DNA from: Phycisphaerales bacterium
Lineage (GTDB): Bacteria > Planctomycetota > Phycisphaerae > Phycisphaerales > SM1A02
Assembly (NCBI GenBank): GCA_013003065.1
Contig: JABDLI010000072.1
Coordinates: forward strand, 1-44,073
Reading direction: 5' to 3'
Length of the DNA stretch: 44,073 nucleotides
A program made the position numbers and the translations under genes. Below are positions 23,490 through 35,000 of this stretch, piece by piece (the stretch's first letter is position 1; the number at the start of each line of letters is the position of its first letter). The notes beneath the pieces were generated by a model that was not told where the DNA came from, did not search any database, and worked only from the letters and a program-made list of their open reading frames with translations.

Positions 23490-25001
23490 ATGGCCACCCG
23501 CTCGACGATGGCGATCGAGATCGGACGCGGGCACCTGCGGGCGCTGCTCGTGGGGCGGGAGCGGGACGTGCTGCACGTGCGACGCGTGCTCGTTGCGGAT
23601 CTTCCGGAGGCGCTGCGGGCCGGGGCCGCGACCCCCGAGCAGCGTGGCGAGTGGATCGGCGAGCGTCTGGAACGGGCCGAGTTTCCGCGGGGTCGCGTGT
23701 GCGTGGCGGTCGCCCGCGAGCACGTGGGTCTCAAACGCCTGACGCTTCCGACCGTCGACGACGACGAGCTGCCGGAGATGACGCGCCTCGCGCTCCAGCG
23801 GGAGCTTTCGTTCGATGCCGAGGCGGCCGTCGTCGACTACCTCGTCGTCGGACGCACCGGCGATCGCACGACGGTGATGGCCGCCGCGGCGCCGGATGAG
23901 CTGGTCGGACAGTTGCGACAGGTCATGAGCGCCGCGGGTCTGACGATCGACCGCATGTCGCTGCGCGCGCTCGGGTCGGCGGCGTTGCTGGCCGAGAACG
24001 GCGGCGCCGAACCGAGCGCGTTGGTCGTGGATGCCACCGGTGACGGCATCGAGTTCAGCGTCGTCGAGGGGTCGTCGATTCGGTTCTCCCGCGCGGCGGC
24101 GTGGCCGGCGGACAGCGATGCGGTGCCCGCTCCCGACGCCCCGGCCGCCCGCGCCCAGGCGATCGTGACCGAGACCCGACGCACGTGGATGAGCTACCGC
24201 ATCGTCGAAGAGGCGAGCGACGTCGCTCGCGCGTTCGTGCTCGGCGACCCCGCGATCACGCGGCTCGCCGTGCCGGCGATCGGCGACGTGCTCGGCGTCG
24301 AGACGACCGGGCTCGATCATCATCCGGCCATCGTGACCGGCGAGCGGCGTCTCGATCGCCTCTGGCCCCTGGCCGGTCTCCTCCTCGAGACGGGCGAGAC
24401 CATCGACTTCGCGCACCCGCGCCGACCCGTCGATCGCGCTGCGCGACCGCGCCGGTGGGCGCTCATGGCGGCCGGACTGCTCGTGGTGCTGCTCATGGCC
24501 GTGTGGACGATCGGCAACCGGCAGGGCGCGGCCGCGCGCCGCGCCCTCTCGCGTCTGGAGGGCGAGCAGACCCGTCTGCGTCCGCAGGTGGCACGCTATC
24601 AGCGCGAAGCGTTCACCCTCACGCACCTGGAATCCTGGGAATCGGTGCAGGTGCCGTGGCTGGAGCACGTGCTGTCGGTCGAGCAACTCTCGCCGGCGCG
24701 GGAAGCGTGCGTCCTCGACGGGTGGGTCGGCACGCTCGACTTTCGCGGGGTGCGGTACGATCGCAAGGACCGAACGTGGTCGACGCCGAGCGAGCTTGCC
24801 ATCGTCGTCGACGGGGAAGCACGCGATCGCGCGACGGCCGACCAGTTTCGCGCCGCGCTCGTGAACACCGATCTGTACGAGACGATCTCGACCGGCTCCG
24901 ATGCCCCGGGCGGGCGGCGGTTGCCGTTCGGATTCACCTACCGGTTGCGGGCCAAGACGCTCACCCCGCCGTCCCCCGATCCGGCGGAGGGCGTGGAATG
25001 A
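23490..25001 (+). CDS. gspL: GspL-like assembly protein (PilM-PilN type fusion)
   Basis: A 503-residue bitopic protein. The N-terminal ~300 residues have the actin-like PilM/GspL fold: AIEIGRGHLRALLV opens it, FPRGRVCVAVAREHVGLKRL and ALQRELSFDAEAAVVDYLVV follow, and ALVVDATGDGIEFSVVEGSS marks the second lobe. One membrane helix (about 328-345, ALMAAGLLVVLLMAVWTIGN) precedes a coiled coil and a ferredoxin-like periplasmic domain. Its known role is to recruit the GspE ATPase on the cytoplasmic side and pair with GspM in the membrane. ATG 23490 has GGAGGA 10 nt upstream. The stop overlaps the gspM start (ATGA). Confidence 0.9.
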   Translation: MATRSTMAIEIGRGHLRALLVGRERDVLHVRRVLVADLPEALRAGAATPEQRGEWIGERLERAEFPRGRVCVAVAREHVGLKRLTLPTVDDDELPEMTRLALQRELSFDAEAAVVDYLVVGRTGDRTTVMAAAAPDELVGQLRQVMSAAGLTIDRMSLRALGSAALLAENGGAEPSALVVDATGDGIEFSVVEGSSIRFSRAAAWPADSDAVPAPDAPAARAQAIVTETRRTWMSYRIVEEASDVARAFVLGDPAITRLAVPAIGDVLGVETTGLDHHPAIVTGERRLDRLWPLAGLLLETGETIDFAHPRRPVDRAARPRRWALMAAGLLVVLLMAVWTIGNRQGAAARRALSRLEGEQTRLRPQVARYQREAFTLTHLESWESVQVPWLEHVLSVEQLSPAREACVLDGWVGTLDFRGVRYDRKDRTWSTPSELAIVVDGEARDRATADQFRAALVNTDLYETISTGSDAPGGRRLPFGFTYRLRAKTLTPPSPDPAEGVE

Positions 25002-25972
25002 GCCGAACGATGAAGTGGTTGGCCGGCGTCGGCGGCGTGCTGATCGGAGGGCTGCTGCTCTCGCTGCTCGTCAACCGGATGCTGGCGCCGCGGGATGCCG
25101 TTCGCGCCGACGTCGCGGCGCTCGGCGAGCGGGTGGCGGGGTACCGCACCGCGCTCGAAGATGAGCGTCGCGTGCGTGATGCGATGGATGCCCTCACCGA
25201 CCGCACGCTCGGGGGTGACGTCGAGGTCGTCGACCATCATCTCCGCACGCGGCTCAACCGCCTCGCCGAACGGGCCGGGCTCGCGGGGGCCGCGGTCGGC
25301 ACCGGCGGGCCGGCGGCCCGTCGATCCCCGGCGCGAACGGCGTTTCCCCGCGGCGGCATCTGGCGGGAGCTGCGTGACGCCATCGACTTCGTCGAGATCG
25401 AGGGGTGGCTCACCGCGGAAGGCACGCTGGCCCAGGCGGTCGAGCTCGTCGACGCCGTCGCCGCCGAGCCGTGGATCAAACGCGTGCAGCAGGTCAAGCT
25501 TGACCCGAAGGACAACGGCGATCGGGTCACGCTCACGCTGCGACTCACGACGGTCTTCGTGCCGGGACGGGGACCCGCCGAGATCCCGTCCGTGGCCGCG
25601 TACGATCGCGGACGGCTCGACCGGTTCGCTCGCCTCCTCGATCGAAACCCGTTCGCCGTGCCCGCGCCGCCTCCGGCCCCCGTCGAGACGGTCGCGCAAG
25701 AAGTGCCGACTCCGCCGCCGCCACCGGCTGCTCCCTCCTTTCCTTGGGAGGACTGGCAGCTCACCGGCGTCGCCGAAGGACCCTCGGGTCGGGAAGCGTG
25801 GCTCCGCAATCGCGCGACCGGCGATGCGCGGCGGCTGGCCGTGGGTGAACAGATCGATCGCGCCGTCCTCGCATCCGCCAGCGGGGAATGGGCCGAGTTT
25901 GCGCTTGGCGAACAGCGATTCCGGGTCCAGGTCGGACGCAACCTGAACGACAGGGAGCGACTTAGGGAGTAG
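24998..25972 (+). CDS. gspM: GspM/PilO-like protein fused to a GspC/PilP-like C-terminal domain
   Basis: A 324-residue protein; GspM is usually about 160. It starts MSRTMKWLAGVGGVLIGGLLLSLLVNRML (one membrane helix). A coiled coil (AALGERVAGYRTALEDERRVRDAM) and a PilO/GspM ferredoxin-like domain follow (IDFVEIEGWLTAEGTLAQAV to VTLTLRLTTVF, about 125-190). After a Pro-rich linker (APPPAPVETVAQEVPTPPPP, about 220-245), a ~70-residue beta domain ends the protein: WQLTGVAEGPSGREAWLRNR, RRLAVGEQIDRAVLASAS, EQRFRVQVGRN. This resembles the GspC homology-region/PilP domain that touches the secretin N0 domain. So it may do the work of both GspM and GspC. No PDZ domain is present. The assignment of the last domain rests on pattern only. 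Confidence 0.78.
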   Translation: MSRTMKWLAGVGGVLIGGLLLSLLVNRMLAPRDAVRADVAALGERVAGYRTALEDERRVRDAMDALTDRTLGGDVEVVDHHLRTRLNRLAERAGLAGAAVGTGGPAARRSPARTAFPRGGIWRELRDAIDFVEIEGWLTAEGTLAQAVELVDAVAAEPWIKRVQQVKLDPKDNGDRVTLTLRLTTVFVPGRGPAEIPSVAAYDRGRLDRFARLLDRNPFAVPAPPPAPVETVAQEVPTPPPPPAAPSFPWEDWQLTGVAEGPSGREAWLRNRATGDARRLAVGEQIDRAVLASASGEWAEFALGEQRFRVQVGRNLNDRERLRE

Positions 25973-26025
25973 ACTGCGGCTGAGCCCTCTGGCGGAGCCA
26001 GCCCACGAAAGTGGAGGTGCGCAGG

Positions 26026-29000
26026 ATGCGTCGCAAAGAACTGGGTCTCGGTGCGCTGTCATTGCTGCTGTTGTTGGCGGCGCTCGACACGCACGCCCCG
26101 GCCCGTCAGACGTCGCCGCCCGCAACCGGTGAGACGCCGGCGGCGAGCGAACCGGCTCGGATCAAGTTCAACTTCAAGGACGCGACGTTCGAGCAAGTCG
26201 TCGAGTTCTTCGCGCGGACGGCGGGGTTGCCGGTCGTGTGGGAGACCGATCCCCCCGAGGGGACGCTCGACTATCTCTCCCCCGAGACGTACGAGCTCGC
26301 GGAAGGGCTCCAGATCCTGAACATCATCCTTCAGTCGCGTGGCGTGATGCTGCGGCTGAGCGACGACATGCTGTATCTGCAGAAGCTCTCGGAGATGCAG
26401 CGGGAAGACATTCCCACCTTCATCGGCGAAGTGCCGGCGGAGATCACCGGCGATCAGATCATCACGGTGGTCTGCCCGCTCAACATCGCCGTCGCGACGA
26501 ACATCGCCGAGAAGATCGCCACGATGGTGGCCGAGTACGGCTCCGTCACCGCGCTCGAGCAGCAGAACGCAATCGTCATCACGGAGACCGCCGCTCAGGT
26601 GCGGCGGCTGCTCCGCATGCTCCAAGAGCTTGACCGCGAGGATCCCGAGGGCGCGATCGAGATCATCCCGATCCGGTACACGAAGGCCGCCGACCTGATG
26701 GAGCCGCTGAAGGCGCTCCTGTCCAAGACGGTCGAACGGGTCGTCCTCGACAAGAAGAACAAGCCGCAGAAGGTCCAGCAGCAGGAGATGACCGGTCTCA
26801 GCATCTCCGCCGACCCGCGGACGAACACGATCATCGCCAAGGGCGTGCAGAGCCGCATCGCCAAGCTGCGGGAGACGATCGCGTTGCTCGACGTGCCCTC
26901 CGCCGCGAGCGGGCGTTCCATGCGCACGTTCCCGCTCGGAAGGTTGGCGCCGGCCGAAGCGGCGCGGACACTCGGCGAGCTCTACGCCCGGCTGCCCGAA
27001 GAGCAACGTCCGACCCTGCTTCCGCACGAGCGCACCGGGCGGATGACCATCATCGGCCCCGCCACGACGATCGCCGAGGCCGCCGCGTTGCTCGCGGAGA
27101 TCGACGGCGTCGGCGTGGCGGCGGACACGACCGAAGAGATGGTGGTGCGTCCGGTGTCCGAGGCCACGCCCGCGATCCTTCTGGAGGCGATCCGAGGGCT
27201 GCTCACGCCGCGGCAGGCGAGCGTTCTGAAGCTCCTTCCCGGTCCCGACGGACGGTCGATCATCCTTTCCGGTCCCGCGTCCGACGTGGCAGCGGTGGCG
27301 GCGATGATCCCCGCACTCGATCGACGCGGGCCCGTGCCCAGCGAGGTGCGGCTCGTGCGGCTCACCGCGGCGGAGCCGACCACGACCGTCGAGCGGGCGC
27401 AGCGGCTCTACGACCGGCAGGTGTCGGTGCTCCCGGAGCCGGAGCGTGCAACGCTCGACCTGACCGTCGAGCTTGATTCGGCGTCCCGCACGTTGACGCT
27501 GATCGGACCGGTCGCCGCGATCGACCGTTTTCAGGCGGCCATGCGTTCGGTCGAGCAGCAGCTCGTCGTGACGCAGGAGACGCGACAGTTCGAGCTCGCC
27601 CACGCGACGCCCAGCGAAGTGACCCGCCCGCTCATCACGCTCGCGACGCCGCTGCTGAAACCGCGCGACGGACGGATCTTTACACCGCCGACGGCCGAGG
27701 CGGTGGACGAATTGGATCTGCTCCTCGTCACGGCGCCGCCGGAGCAGTTCGAGGTGATCGAGTCGCTCATCACCACGCTCGACCGCCCGGGACCCGGTGA
27801 TTTCGAGTTCCGAATCGTCTCCGTCGCGGGAGTCGATGGCGTGGATACGCTGCTCGAGCGGGCGACCACGGCATTCGATCGATTGCAACGCGGCGTGGCG
27901 AAGCCGGAAGAGATGCCCGACGTCTCCTTCGACGAAGTCACCGGCAACGTGACGCTGTCGGGCCGGGCGGAGGCGGTCGCGATCTACGAGCAAGCGCTCG
28001 ACCAGGCGCGACGGCTGCTGCCACCCCCGCGGCGGGGGCGGCTGCTGGATCTGCGGCAGGCCAACGCGGCGGACGTCGCCGGTCCGCTGCGTGATCTCTG
28101 GGCGCGAATGGCCGGGCTCGACGACGCCCGCGTCACGCGGGACCCGGACATCGAGGTCATCGAGCGGACCAACAGTCTCTACGTCGTTGCCGAAGACACG
28201 CAGCACACCGTCATCGAGCGGCTCGTCCGCGAGCTCGACACCCTCGAGCCGGGCGAGCTTCCGCCGCTGCGTCTGCTGCAGGTGCGTGCGGCCGATGCGG
28301 CCAAGCTGGCGACGCTGCTTCGCAACCGATACGACGCGCGACCGGCCGAGCTGCGTCGCGAGCAACCGGTCACGCTCGAGGCCGACCCGGCCACGAACAC
28401 GCTCATCGTCACCGCGCACGAGACGGTCTACCAGGACATCCGAGCGTTCATCGACTCGATCAACGAGTCGGAGACGGGCACGGCCGAGCGGGAGACGATG
28501 ATCTTCGCGCTGAAACGCGCGCGAGCAACCGACCTCGCGACCGCCCTCGAGAAGCTGTACCCCGAGCCGCCGACCCCGGTCGATCGACGCGGCAATCCGC
28601 TGCCGCACCTGCGCGAGCCGCGGGAGGTCTACGTGTCGGCGGACGCCGCCACGAACACGCTCATCATCGAAGCGCCGGCGGAGCGTCGGGTCTCGTTCAC
28701 CGCGCTCGTCGAACAGCTCGACCGCGTCGAGCTGCCGCCCCGCGCGACGCTGCGCACGTTCCGGCTCGAGCGGGGCGACCCGCAGCTCATCGCCCGCACG
28801 CTGCAAGAGCTTGCCCGCAAGGGCGTCCTGAGCGAGCAGCCCGCCGACGGGAGCAAGCCGGTGGAGGTCATGATCGAGGTCGAGCCGACCTCGCGCACGC
28901 TGATCGTCGCGGGCGACGACGTGACGTTCGCGCAGACGGAGTCGATGCTCCGCGATCTCGAGGCCGTGCCCGTGCGACGCTCGCTGCGGGTTTTCGAGAT

Positions 29001-32000
29001 CGCCGGCGCCGACCCGCAGGCGATCGCCGAGCAGGCGGAGCGGCTGTACGCCGAGCAGACCGCCGGGGAGTCCGGGCTCGCGCCGGTGAGCGTGGAGATC
29101 GATCGCGACAAGGGCGTGCTCCTGGTCGTGGCCGAGGACGAGGCGATGATCCGGTTCGCGGGAATTCTCGACCAGCTCGAGGAGACGGTCGGGCCGGCCC
29201 CCGACGTGCGGCTGATCGCGCTCGAACACGCGGACGCCAGCGAGGTCGTTGCGTACCTGCGTGACCTGGCCGAGAGCCACCTCACGCTCGTCGGCGACCG
29301 CGCGGGCCCGACGCCGCAGTTCGAAGCGATCGAGCGGACGAATTCCGTGCTCGTCGCGGCGCAACGCGAACAGCACGACATCATCGATGCGCTCGTGAAC
29401 GGGCTCGATCAGATGGAGCCGGGAGCGATGCCGCCGCTGCGGATCCTCCAGCTCCGGACGGCGGACGCCGCCAACCTCGCCTCGGCGCTCACGCAGCTCT
29501 ACAACCAGCGTCCGCTGGAAGAACGCAATACGAAGGCCGTGCGGATCACCGCCGACGCGCAGACGAACGCGCTCATCGTGGCCGCCCACCCGGACGTCGT
29601 GCCGGAGATTCAGGCGATCGTCGAGGAGCTCAACTCGACCAACCGAATCGACGACGAGGGACGCGAAATTCGTATTTTTCCGCTCCAGGTCGCGCGAGCG
29701 GAGGAGCTGGCCCGAACGATCGACGAGATGTTCCCCGCCCCGCCCGTGCCGGTCGACCGACGCGGGAACCCGATGCCGCACCTGCAGGAGCCCCGCGAGG
29801 TCGTGGTGCGAGCCGACTCGCAGACGAACGCCCTCATCGTCGATGCGCCCATTCAACGCATGGCCGGATTCGAAGAGCTCGTTGCCCAGCTCGACCGCGC
29901 CAAGATGGGCGAGGAGACCGAGATCCGCACGTATCCGGTCCTTCACGCGGAGCTCGATCAGGTGGCGTTGACCCTGCGGGAGCTGGCGAGCAGCGGAACG
30001 CTCTCGCCGGCGAGCCAGGATCGCCGCGTGCCGATCACGGTGCGCACGGAGCCCGTGAGCCACACGCTCATCGTGGCCGGCCCACTGGACATCTTCGATC
30101 GCGTCGAGCAGGTGCTGGCCGAGCTGGACGTGAAACGCGCCGGGCCGACCACCGCGTTGCGTTTCTTCCGGTTGCGGCACGCGCGGGCCGAGACGCTCGC
30201 GCCCATGCTCCGCGAGATCCTGCTCGTGCGGATCGGGCAGGACGTGCCGGATGCCGGCAGCAACGTGACGTCCCTGCTCGATGTCACGGCCGACGGCAAG
30301 ACGAACACGCTCATCATCTCGGCCCCGGCCTCGGTGCTGCCCGTCGCCGAAGAGCTGATCGAGCAGCTCGACGACGACACCGCGGCCGTCGGCGAACCGA
30401 TCATCCGCGTGCGAACGCTCACGTTCGCCGCCCCGGATCAGATCGCCCGCGCACTCACGCCGGCGTTGCCGAACCTGCGAAGTCCGGTGACCGGCGAGCC
30501 CGTGGACGTCAAGCTCATCCCGGCCGCCGAGTCGAGCGCGATCGTGCTCGTCGGCAGCGCCGAAGATCTGGCCGAGGTCGAAGCGTTGATCGAGCCGCTC
30601 GATGCGCGACCCGCCACCGACGCGATCGACGCCCGCACCTTCCCCCTCGCGCACGCATCCGCCGCGGAGATCGCCAAGGTCGTCGAGCGTCTGCTGACCG
30701 ATCAGATCGCCAGTGATCCGCGTTTCGTGCTCGAACGCATTCGCCGTTCGCGGGGAGCCATCGATCCGCTCCCGCGGATTCGGGTCGAAGCCGACGAACG
30801 CACCAACAGCCTCATCGTGTCGGGGCCGCAGCGGTCGGTCGCGTTGGCCGAATCGTTGATCGTCGAATTGGATCGCCCCGACGAAGCGGGTCCACGCATC
30901 GTCCGGACGTTCACGCCGGCGCGGGCGGAGCCCGCCGCGCTCGCCGGCCGCGTCGAACGGATGCTCGCCACCACCGGGGCGAGCGGCCGGAGCCGACCGG
31001 CGACCGTCGTGGCCGAGCCGGAGAGCGGCTCGGTGCTGGTCGCCGGGACGGCCGAGTCGGTCGCCGACGCGATGTCGATGCTGGCGGAGCGTGACGCCGA
31101 GACGCTCGTCGCGCCGGCGCTCGAGCTTCGAATCGTGCCCCTCGCCCACGCGCAGGCCGACGTGGTCGCGCGGATGCTGACTCCGCTCGTCTCCGATCCT
31201 GCGCGGTGGCCCGCGTCCCTGCAACGCGTGGCCCGCGCCGGGATCAGCGTCGCGGCGCCATCGATCACGGCCGATTCGGAAGCAAACCGGCTTCTGCTGA
31301 GCGGGCCGGCGGAGCTCATGCCGCTCGCGCTCGAGCTCGTCGGCGAGCTGGACCAGCCGCGGGACGGTCTCGACGCGATGGATGTTCGCGTCTTTCGCGT
31401 GACGCACGCCGACCCCACCGCGGCGGCGGAGGCCGTGCGCGCGGCGCTCGCCGCCGAGGCCACCCGGCAGCCGGGGCTGCCCGCCGCCACGGTCGTGCCC
31501 GAGCCGGGCAGCGGCACGCTCGTCGTGACGGCGGCGGCCGAGCAGCTTGCCGCCGTCGAGTCGATGCTCGCGCAGATCGACTCGCCGTACTCGTCCGAGC
31601 AGCCGCAGGTGCGCACCGTCTTTCTTCAGCACGCCCGGGCCGAATCGGTGGCCCCCATCGTGCAGGAGCTGCTCGCCGCCGAGGAGCTGCCCGTCTGGAT
31701 GCGGTTCTCGCGTGGCGCCCTCATCGATACCGGTCCCGACGTGCGGGTCGCGGCCGACACCCGGCTGAACGCCGTCGTGATCTCGGCGCCGCCGAGCATC
31801 CTCAACGTGGCGGAGCAGATGGTCGAGCAGCTCGACGCCGACCCCGCCCAGGATCCGACCCAGCGTCGCCAGGTGCAGATGCTGCTCGTGGAGAACGCCG
31901 AAGCCGGCGAGATCGCCGAGTCGCTGACCGCGATGTTCGATACGCCGGACGCCGAGGAGATCCCGCCCACGATCCGCGTGGACGAGTCGAGCAACAGCCT

Positions 32001-35000
32001 GCTCATCCGCGCGACGACCATGCAGTTTCGCACGATCGCCGAGCTGGTCGCGAAGATCGACCGCGCAACGCTCGGCAGCACGCGGCAGATGAGCCTGATC
32101 TCGATCGATCCGGCGCGGGCGAGCGCGCGCGACATCGCTCGGACACTCGAGCAGCTGCTCGACCGCAGCACCGGCGGCGTCGAGGTCATGACGCTTCAGG
32201 AGCTGCTCGAGCGCCGGCGGCCCCGCCCGCCGGTGTCGCCGGGGGAGACGAGCTCCCACGCGCCCGCCGCGCCGGCCCGATGGGTGCTCCCCTTCATCGC
32301 CCTCAGGACGCTCACCCCGGGAGACGTCGACCCTACCGTCACCGCGTTCATCGACTGGATCACGACGCCGGCCGCCCCGCCGCCGCCCGTGTCGGCGCCG
32401 CCGCTGGCTCGGGCGGAGGCCCAGCTTCCTCCTCCCCCGGTCGCCGACGGTCGGGCGAACCTCGAGTCGGCGCTGGCGGAGACCGCGGGCGTGACGATCG
32501 CCGTCGACGAGGCAACGAACAGCCTTGTCATCGTCGGCTCGCCCCGCGCGATCGAACGCATCACCGAGCTCGCCCGTGTCGTCGAGACCCAGCTTCCCGC
32601 GGCGCCCGCCCGCGTGCGGTACGTCGCGTTGCCCCCGGAAGCGAACGCGACCGTTCTGGCTCGGCTCGTCGACCAGACCTTGCGTCGTCTGACGCCGCCG
32701 GGCGGAACCCCCGGGTCGTTGCGGTCGCGGACGGCAGTCCTCCCGGACGAGTCGAGCAATGCGCTCGTCGTCACGGCAAGCGATGCGGACTTCGAGACGA
32801 TCGGCGATTTGATCGCCGCGTTGGCGACGCCCGGCGCGCCCGAGGCGGTGATGGTCAAGGTGTATCCCCTCCAGACGATCACCGCCGAGCGGGCCGAGCG
32901 TTCCGTGCAGAACCTGATCGGACCGGCGCCCGGCCGCGGCCGCGGCCGGCAGGCGCAACGCGTGCGGGCGCTCGCAATCACGCTGCTCAGCGGCGACGAA
33001 CCGATCGAGGCGGTGTTGAACCCCGAGCGGGTGCACGTGGCCGCCGACCCGCAGACGAATACGCTCGTCGTTCGCGCCCCGGGTGAGGCGTTGCGGTTCA
33101 TCGACGAGTACATCGCGCTCATCGATCAAACCCCCGTCAACGTGCAATCGACGATGAAGCTCTACCCGCTGCAGCACGCGCGGGCGAACGATCTGAGAAG
33201 CACGCTCGATCGCGTGTTCACCGCCCGGTACCGAAGCCTGCGAAACCAGCCCGGCGGACCGAAGCTGGAGCCGGAGTTTGCCGCCGACGAACGCACGAAC
33301 ACGCTTCTCGTGACGGCAAGCCCCGAGCAGCTTGCCGAGGTCGACGGTCTGCTGCGAGAGCTCGACGTCGATCAGGGGCAGGAGCTTTTCGCGCTCCGCA
33401 GCATCGAGATGCAGGCAGCGTTGCCGACCGCCGCGGCGCAGGTGATCGAGCAGGTCGTCCTCGGTACGGACCAGCAACGCCGCGCGGAGACGACGATCGT
33501 GCCCGACGACAACTCGGGCGTGCTGCTCGTGCGGGCGAGTCCGGAGGTGAGCGCGGAGATCGACGCCATCCTCGCCGAGATCGATCGGGACGCGTCGAGC
33601 GCGTTTCCCGTCCGCACGCTCACGCTCGAACGCGCGAGCGCCAGCGCGGTGGCGAGTGCCGTGCAACGGTTCTTCGATGATCGCGCACAGATCGCCTCCA
33701 GCGGCCGCGGCCGGCGGCAACAGGCCCGGCGGGTTTCGATCATCGGCGACGAGGCGAGCAGCACGCTGCTCATCGCCGCCTCGGACGAGGACTTCGCCCA
33801 GGTCGAAACCCTCGTCGCGCAGTTCGACACCCCGCAGGCCACGGACGCGTGGACGTTCCGGGTGCTGCCGCTCCGCCACGCCCGGGCCTCGGACATCGAG
33901 AGCGCCGTGGAGAACCTCGTCAGCGATCTGACGTGGAATCAGGGGCCGTTCATCTTCAATCGCCGGGGGGGAAGCAGCCAACGCAGCCGCGGATCGATCG
34001 CGGTGCGCGCCGACACCCGTCTGAACGCCCTCATCGTGACCGGCGAGGGCGACAAGTTCGACCTCGTCGAAGAGCTGGTGACGATGCTCGACGCGGCGCC
34101 GGCCGAGCGTGATCAACGCACGGTGCGGCTGTACCGGGTCGAGCAGGCGGATCCCCGCGACATCGGGGACCTGATCGAAGAGCTCTACACGGATTCCGGT
34201 GCATCGCGACGCTGGTGGGAGCCCGCCCGTCCCGACGACATCAAGGTGCGTGTCGACGAGCGTTCGCGCACGCTGATCGTCTCGGCCACCGTCCGCGAGC
34301 ACGAGGAAGTCGCCGCGTTGCTCGCGGACATCGACCAGGGGATGGCGACCGCCGACCAGCGTATGACCGTGCTGCCGGTCGAGTTCGCCGCCGCGCCCGA
34401 CCTCGCCCGGACGCTGACCCAGTTCCTTCGCGATCGCGCGCGCGCGATGGGAGAGGGGCGGTCGCTGACGACCATCGCCGCGAGCGAGTCGGCCAATTCG
34501 CTCATCGTGTCGGCCACCGACGAAGAGCTGGCCACGATGCGTGATCTGCTCACGCAGCTCGACCAGCCGGATGTCTCCGGCGATCGCAATGTCCAGATCA
34601 TCGCCCTCCAGGAAGGCGACGCCGACGAGATCGCACAGATCATCCGCGAGCAGTTCGGCCGCCGGTCCGGGCAGGGCGTCGTGGTTACGGCGGACATCCG
34701 CACGAACAGCCTCATCATCAACGCCCCCGGCCGCCAGCTGGCCCAGGTCGAGGCCCTGGTTGCCCAGCTCGACACGCCGGGCGCGAGCGACGAGACGATC
34801 ATCAAGACCTACGCGTTGGACGGCGCGCGGGCGGACGAGGCCGTGCGTATTCTCAGCGAGACGCTCCAGCTTTCGCCGACCGGGGAGACGAGCGGCATCA
34901 CGATCCGTCTCGACGACGAGTCACCCGCGGTCGAGGTGCGGGCAAAGATCGTGGCGGATGCCCGGTCCAACAGCCTCATCGTCACCGCGACGGCGGAGTC

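Noticed and set aside
26059-34302. An open frame of 2,747 codons on the minus strand opposite gspD
   Set aside because: It is a mirror of the GC-rich codon pattern of gspD. The translation is Arg/His/Asp/Leu-rich without domains, and the plus strand clearly encodes secretin modules.
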